DNA from: G965203045 sp965203045
GTDB lineage: Bacteria; Pseudomonadota; Gammaproteobacteria; PS1; Pseudothioglobaceae
Assembly (NCBI GenBank): GCA_965203045.1
Contig: OZ241850.1
Location: 682,001 to 746,000, forward strand
Direction of reading: 5' to 3'
Length of the DNA: 64,000 nucleotides
Made by a program: the position numbers and the translations under genes. Shown here one piece after another: positions 60,676 through 64,000 of the stretch (the first letter of the stretch is position 1; every line of letters begins with the position of its first letter). The notes beneath the pieces are model-generated. The model did no database searches. It was not told where the DNA came from and saw only the letters and a list, made by a program, of their open reading frames with translations.

Positions 60676-61884
60676 TTAATCGAAAGTTAACTTGATGGTT
60701 GGGTGTTGAGTTTTTTCTAGGTCAATAACTTTACTACTAACTTCAATATCGCTGTCTTGTTTTACTGCTTTGCCAGACTTACTGATACGCGCGGTAATGA
60801 TAATTTGCTTAGCGCTTGTCAAGTTATGATCAGATATCATTGCTTGCTTATCGCTTAATTGAACTTTTAGGGGTAAGTCTTTGACTTGTTTTCTAATAAT
60901 AGCAAGCGGAGCAGGCATGCCAATTGTATTTTTAGCGTAAATTAGCACAAAGTCGTTAGGGTGGGCTTGCTTGAGTAATTTTGGGTTAATACTCAAATCT
61001 AGCACAACTGTTTTGCTGCCGTGGGCAAAATCTCTAGCTATTGCTCTATTTTCACGGGAAAGGGTGGTGGTAGTTGATGAGTTTATTTGTTTTACAAGCA
61101 CTTGTAATTGTCCACTAATAGAATTATAATCATCAGACCCCAGTTCTACTTGCGCTAAAGCACGCATCCACGCTTTTTGAGCGAGCATTAACTGCCCTTG
61201 TTGATACGCCGCCAAGCCTGCTAAATATAGAGCAGTTATATTATTGTTGTCTATAGATAAGGCTTCTCTAATTAGCTCAGCTGGGCGTCCAACAAGGCTA
61301 CTATTTTGCATTGCTGCTAGCACCGAGGCATATTCCACCAAGGTTTGGATATCCCTGCTATCTATTTGATAAGCTCGCTGGTAATATTCAGATGATTTTA
61401 TTAGCTCATTATTAGTAGAATAAGCATAGGCAAGCATTTTTAAAGCTTTGTTATTATTAGGATTTTTAGAAACAAAACGTTCCAATCCTGTTAGGTCTTG
61501 CACCGCTTCAAGACTGTTTAGTTTGGCAATAATATCGCTTTGTCCAATTAGAGCATAAATACCAAATGTTGCTACCAATATTATTATTGACAAACTCGTT
61601 ATTATGGTTGTTATTTTAAATGACTTTTGATGCTTCTGCTGTTTAGGTATATTTGCTAAATCTAGTGATAAATTTTGAGTGATGTCAGTTTTTGCTTGCT
61701 CAAACAAATCTCTAGACAATACTCCGCTTTTAACATCGGCATCTAATTGCGCTAGTTTTTCTCTAGCAATTTCAATATTGCTTTGCTTGCTATCTTGACT
61801 GCTACCCTTAGGCGTCTTTTTCCAAAAATAGCCAATAAAAACCACGCTTGCAAAAACACTTAACAGCAAAATCAACCAAATCAT
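60676..61884 (-). CDS. ccmI: Cytochrome c biogenesis protein CcmI (CycH)
   Basis: CcmI carries apocytochrome c to the CcmF/H heme lyase. The 402-residue protein has a first membrane helix (about 1-20), a cytosolic helical part with LAQLDADVKSGVLSRDLFEQ, a second helix (about 93-115), TPR repeats (about 125-260: ALKMLAYAYSTNN, YYQRAYQID, ALYLAGLAAYQQGQ) and a beta C-terminal domain. Its ATG directly follows the ccmF stop (TAG-ATG). The expected ccmG and ccmH lie elsewhere or are missing. Confidence 0.93.
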   Translation of the reverse strand: MIWLILLLSVFASVVFIGYFWKKTPKGSSQDSKQSNIEIAREKLAQLDADVKSGVLSRDLFEQAKTDITQNLSLDLANIPKQQKHQKSFKITTIITSLSIIILVATFGIYALIGQSDIIAKLNSLEAVQDLTGLERFVSKNPNNNKALKMLAYAYSTNNELIKSSEYYQRAYQIDSRDIQTLVEYASVLAAMQNSSLVGRPAELIREALSIDNNNITALYLAGLAAYQQGQLMLAQKAWMRALAQVELGSDDYNSISGQLQVLVKQINSSTTTTLSRENRAIARDFAHGSKTVVLDLSINPKLLKQAHPNDFVLIYAKNTIGMPAPLAIIRKQVKDLPLKVQLSDKQAMISDHNLTSAKQIIITARISKSGKAVKQDSDIEVSSKVIDLEKTQHPTIKLTFD

Positions 61885-63792
61885 CTATAGCCCTTTATGA
61901 CTACAATAACGTCTGTCTAACGCGGCTAATAACGCTCCAATTGCAATTAACAAACCGCCTAACCAAATAAGACGCACCAACGGCTTATAATACAAACGCA
62001 GGCTCCAAGCGCCGCCTCCTAAATCCTCACCTAGAGCGACATAAACATCATTGAACCACTTAGTATTGATAGCCGCTTCTGTCATTGGCATACCGGTTTG
62101 ATATTGGCGCTTTTCTGGGTTTAGGTAATACAATAATTGATTATTCTTAGCGATAGCAACCTCACCAACATTACCTCGATAATTCTCACCTACCAAATCC
62201 TTAACCCCATTAAAGGTTAGCCGATATTTGTCAAGCGCCATTTGTTCGCCAACCTCTAATTTAACATCTCTTTCAATACCATGTTGAGTAGTAAAAGTAG
62301 CCCCCAAAACAAAAACACCAATACCAATATGGGCAACAATCATCCCTAAAAAAGCGATATTTAAGTTCTGGTGTTGGCGAATACGGTTAATCACTAATAG
62401 CAAACTATGCACCACCACCCACACAAATAGACTAGTTGCGACTATGATGGCTATATTATGCCTAAAAACCCACGCTAACATTATTACAAAAGCCAACAAT
62501 AACAACCAAATAGGCACCAATTGGCGAAAACTTCTTACAACACTATCTTGCTTCCAACGTAAAAACGGGGTAATTGCTAACAAAACTACTGCTGGCAACA
62601 TAATTGGAATAAAGACTGTGTCAAAATAAGGTGCGCCAACCGAAATTTTGCCCAACCCCAAAGCATCTAACAGCAGTGGAAACAAAGTACCAAGCAAAAC
62701 AGTAAACATAGCAACACTTAATAAAATGTTATTAATCAGTAGGCCGCTTTCACGGGATAGCAATCCAAACTGATTTTGATAATGCAAAATTGGCGCGCGG
62801 TAAGCATATAATGCGAACGAAACACCAATTACAATGACTAAAAACATCAAAATAAACAGTCCACGCGTCGGGTCAGAGGCAAACGAGTGAACAGAAGTAA
62901 GCACTCCTGAGCGCACTAAAAAAGTCCCAAGTAAACTTAAAGAAAAGCCGCCAATTGCAAGTAATGCGGTCCAATGCCTGAACCCAGCGCGCTTTTCAGA
63001 CACACTTAAAGAATGCACTAAAGCAGTTGCTACCAACCACGGCATAAATGAAGCATTTTCCACTGGATCCCAAAACCACCAGCCGCCCCAACCAAGTTCA
63101 TAATATGCCCACCAACTACCAAGAGTAATACCAATGGTTAAAAACGCCCAAGCAACCAATGTCCACGGCCTTGACCATTTAAGCCAAGTGCTATCTAGTT
63201 GACCGCGAATCAAGCTACTAAGCACAAAGGCAAACGGCACCGCCAAACCAACGTAGCCCATATACAACATAGGCGGATGAATAGCAAGCCCAGGGTCTTG
63301 TAATAAAGGATTTAATTCTACACCTTGAGGTGGAATTGGAAAATTACGTTCAAATGGATTAGAAGTAAATAACAAAAACGCCAAAAACCCAATGCTAATA
63401 ACTCCCAAAACCACTAAAATTTGATTGAGCATATTGCTAGGCAACTGCTTGGAAAACACTGCAACCGCTACCGACCATACTGCTAAAATCAGCCCCCATA
63501 GCAATAAAGAACCTTCATGCGCACCCCAAACTGCCGATATTTTATAAATAGTGGGAAGTTCTGTATTAGAATTATTAGCCACATACAATACTGAAAAATC
63601 ATTGCTCAAAAAAGCAACAATAAGTACCAAAAATGCCACCACTAACCACACAAACTGCCCCCAAACTAAGGGCCTTGTCAAACTAGCAAGACTATTATCG
63701 CTGCGCCACAAACCAATAGCTGGGGCAACACTTTGGGCAACGGCAAACACAAAAGCTAAAATCAGCGCAATATGTCCAAATTCAATGAGCAT
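61885..63792 (-). CDS. ccmF: Cytochrome c heme lyase subunit CcmF
   Basis: CcmF handles holo-CcmE and attaches heme to apocytochrome c. The 635-residue membrane protein has about 14-15 helices and the WWD heme-handling motif WAYYELGWGGWWFWDPVENASFMPWL. It also has SAVWGAHEGSLLLWGL, DPGLAIHPPMLYMGYVG and the HIGIGVFVLG helix with conserved His. Length is normal (about 650). Only 208 bases remain upstream in the window; ccmE is not visible there. Confidence 0.97.
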   Translation of the reverse strand: MLIEFGHIALILAFVFAVAQSVAPAIGLWRSDNSLASLTRPLVWGQFVWLVVAFLVLIVAFLSNDFSVLYVANNSNTELPTIYKISAVWGAHEGSLLLWGLILAVWSVAVAVFSKQLPSNMLNQILVVLGVISIGFLAFLLFTSNPFERNFPIPPQGVELNPLLQDPGLAIHPPMLYMGYVGLAVPFAFVLSSLIRGQLDSTWLKWSRPWTLVAWAFLTIGITLGSWWAYYELGWGGWWFWDPVENASFMPWLVATALVHSLSVSEKRAGFRHWTALLAIGGFSLSLLGTFLVRSGVLTSVHSFASDPTRGLFILMFLVIVIGVSFALYAYRAPILHYQNQFGLLSRESGLLINNILLSVAMFTVLLGTLFPLLLDALGLGKISVGAPYFDTVFIPIMLPAVVLLAITPFLRWKQDSVVRSFRQLVPIWLLLLAFVIMLAWVFRHNIAIIVATSLFVWVVVHSLLLVINRIRQHQNLNIAFLGMIVAHIGIGVFVLGATFTTQHGIERDVKLEVGEQMALDKYRLTFNGVKDLVGENYRGNVGEVAIAKNNQLLYYLNPEKRQYQTGMPMTEAAINTKWFNDVYVALGEDLGGGAWSLRLYYKPLVRLIWLGGLLIAIGALLAALDRRYCSHKGL

Positions 63793-64000
63793 AATATTTT
63801 TAAAATGAGTCTGGTGTAATTATACCTGTTCTAATTAAAAAATTAGATTGGCATGCAAGGTTAGGCTTTTAGCGCCTAATAGGTTAGTATTTAGTGGGGG
63901 CGTTGGTTATTGATTTTATGTAGAGCATTTACCTTAATGTTGCTTGGTTGTCAAGTTTATCTTTTAGGTATTCTAACTTACCATAAAACTTTGTAAATTA
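63793..64000. other. Non-coding right end with a small hairpin
   Basis: No gene is visible in these 208 bases. A hairpin lies at 63861-63879: TTAGGC pairs with GCCTAA around a seven-base loop. There is no T run after it on either strand, so its role as a terminator is weak. A T/G-rich plus-strand tract follows, without open frame of useful length. Confidence 0.35.

Noticed and set aside
1..64000. tRNA genes, rRNA, CRISPR arrays, insertion sequences
   Set aside because: No cloverleaf with TTCGA-type T arm, no regular repeat-spacer series and no transposase-like frame was seen in the gaps.

Overview
The window reads as part of a compact, A+T-rich gammaproteobacterial chromosome. It carries an F1Fo-ATP synthase operon, ubiquinone genes (ubiA, ubiG), LPS genes (lpxK, lpxB, kdsB), Lol lipoprotein export, DsbD, cytochrome c maturation genes and several gammaproteobacterial gene orders (trpH-yciO, lpxK-ycaR-kdsB, ruvX-pyrB, serC-serA, lptM-lysA). 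Genes are packed tightly: many neighbours share ATGA or TAATG stop/start overlaps, and three divergent pairs have almost no space between start codons. I cannot name the species. A streamlined aerobic gammaproteobacterium, possibly host-associated, fits best. I saw no tRNA, rRNA, CRISPR array or insertion sequence.

Layout. 1-1.04 kb: a terminator and an outer-membrane beta-barrel gene. 1.06-8.5 kb, minus strand: atpIBEFHAGDC, interrupted by two small genes between atpG and atpD and by a small membrane-protein gene between atpD and atpC. 8.5-11 kb: recN and nadK, divergent from grpE-dsbD (11-13.8 kb). 13.9-15.8 kb: a pair of paralogous envelope proteins plus a small protein. 15.9-31.2 kb: housekeeping genes (pyrB, ruvX, mltB, apbE, ubiA, serA, serC, rluC, tatD, rsmG, M50 peptidase, glutaredoxin-like, folD, kdsB, ycaR, lpxK, lolC, lolD, rnhB). 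31.2-37.2 kb: alaS, yciO, trpH/rnm and an SLC13-type transporter. 37.2-39.1 kb: a three-gene restriction-modification cassette. 39.1-47.8 kb: truA, birA, a small secreted protein, recO, ubiG, bcp, a two-domain thioredoxin-like protein, nadC, lpxB, yhbY (frameshifted), lysA, lptM, hinT. 47.8-56.3 kb: a fatty-acid beta-oxidation operon whose last gene fuses a patatin lipase to a FadD-type acyl-CoA ligase. 56.4-60.5 kb: tilS, accA, a decayed region, dapE. 60.7-63.8 kb: ccmI and ccmF.

The most unusual signals are these. (1) A patatin-acyl-CoA ligase fusion is encoded with fadE, a FadN-type multifunctional enzyme and fadA, which suggests one enzyme releases fatty acids from lipid and activates them. 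(2) The restriction-modification cassette has a DpnA-like adenine methyltransferase, while GATC is very rare across the window (about fifteen sites seen by eye). (3) Extra small genes sit inside the ATP synthase operon, one resembling the joined ends of a ClpP-like serine proteinase. (4) yhbY has a one-base frame break in an A7 run. (5) A decayed sensor/porin region sits between dapE and accA and continues in frame into accA, which makes the accA start easy to misplace.
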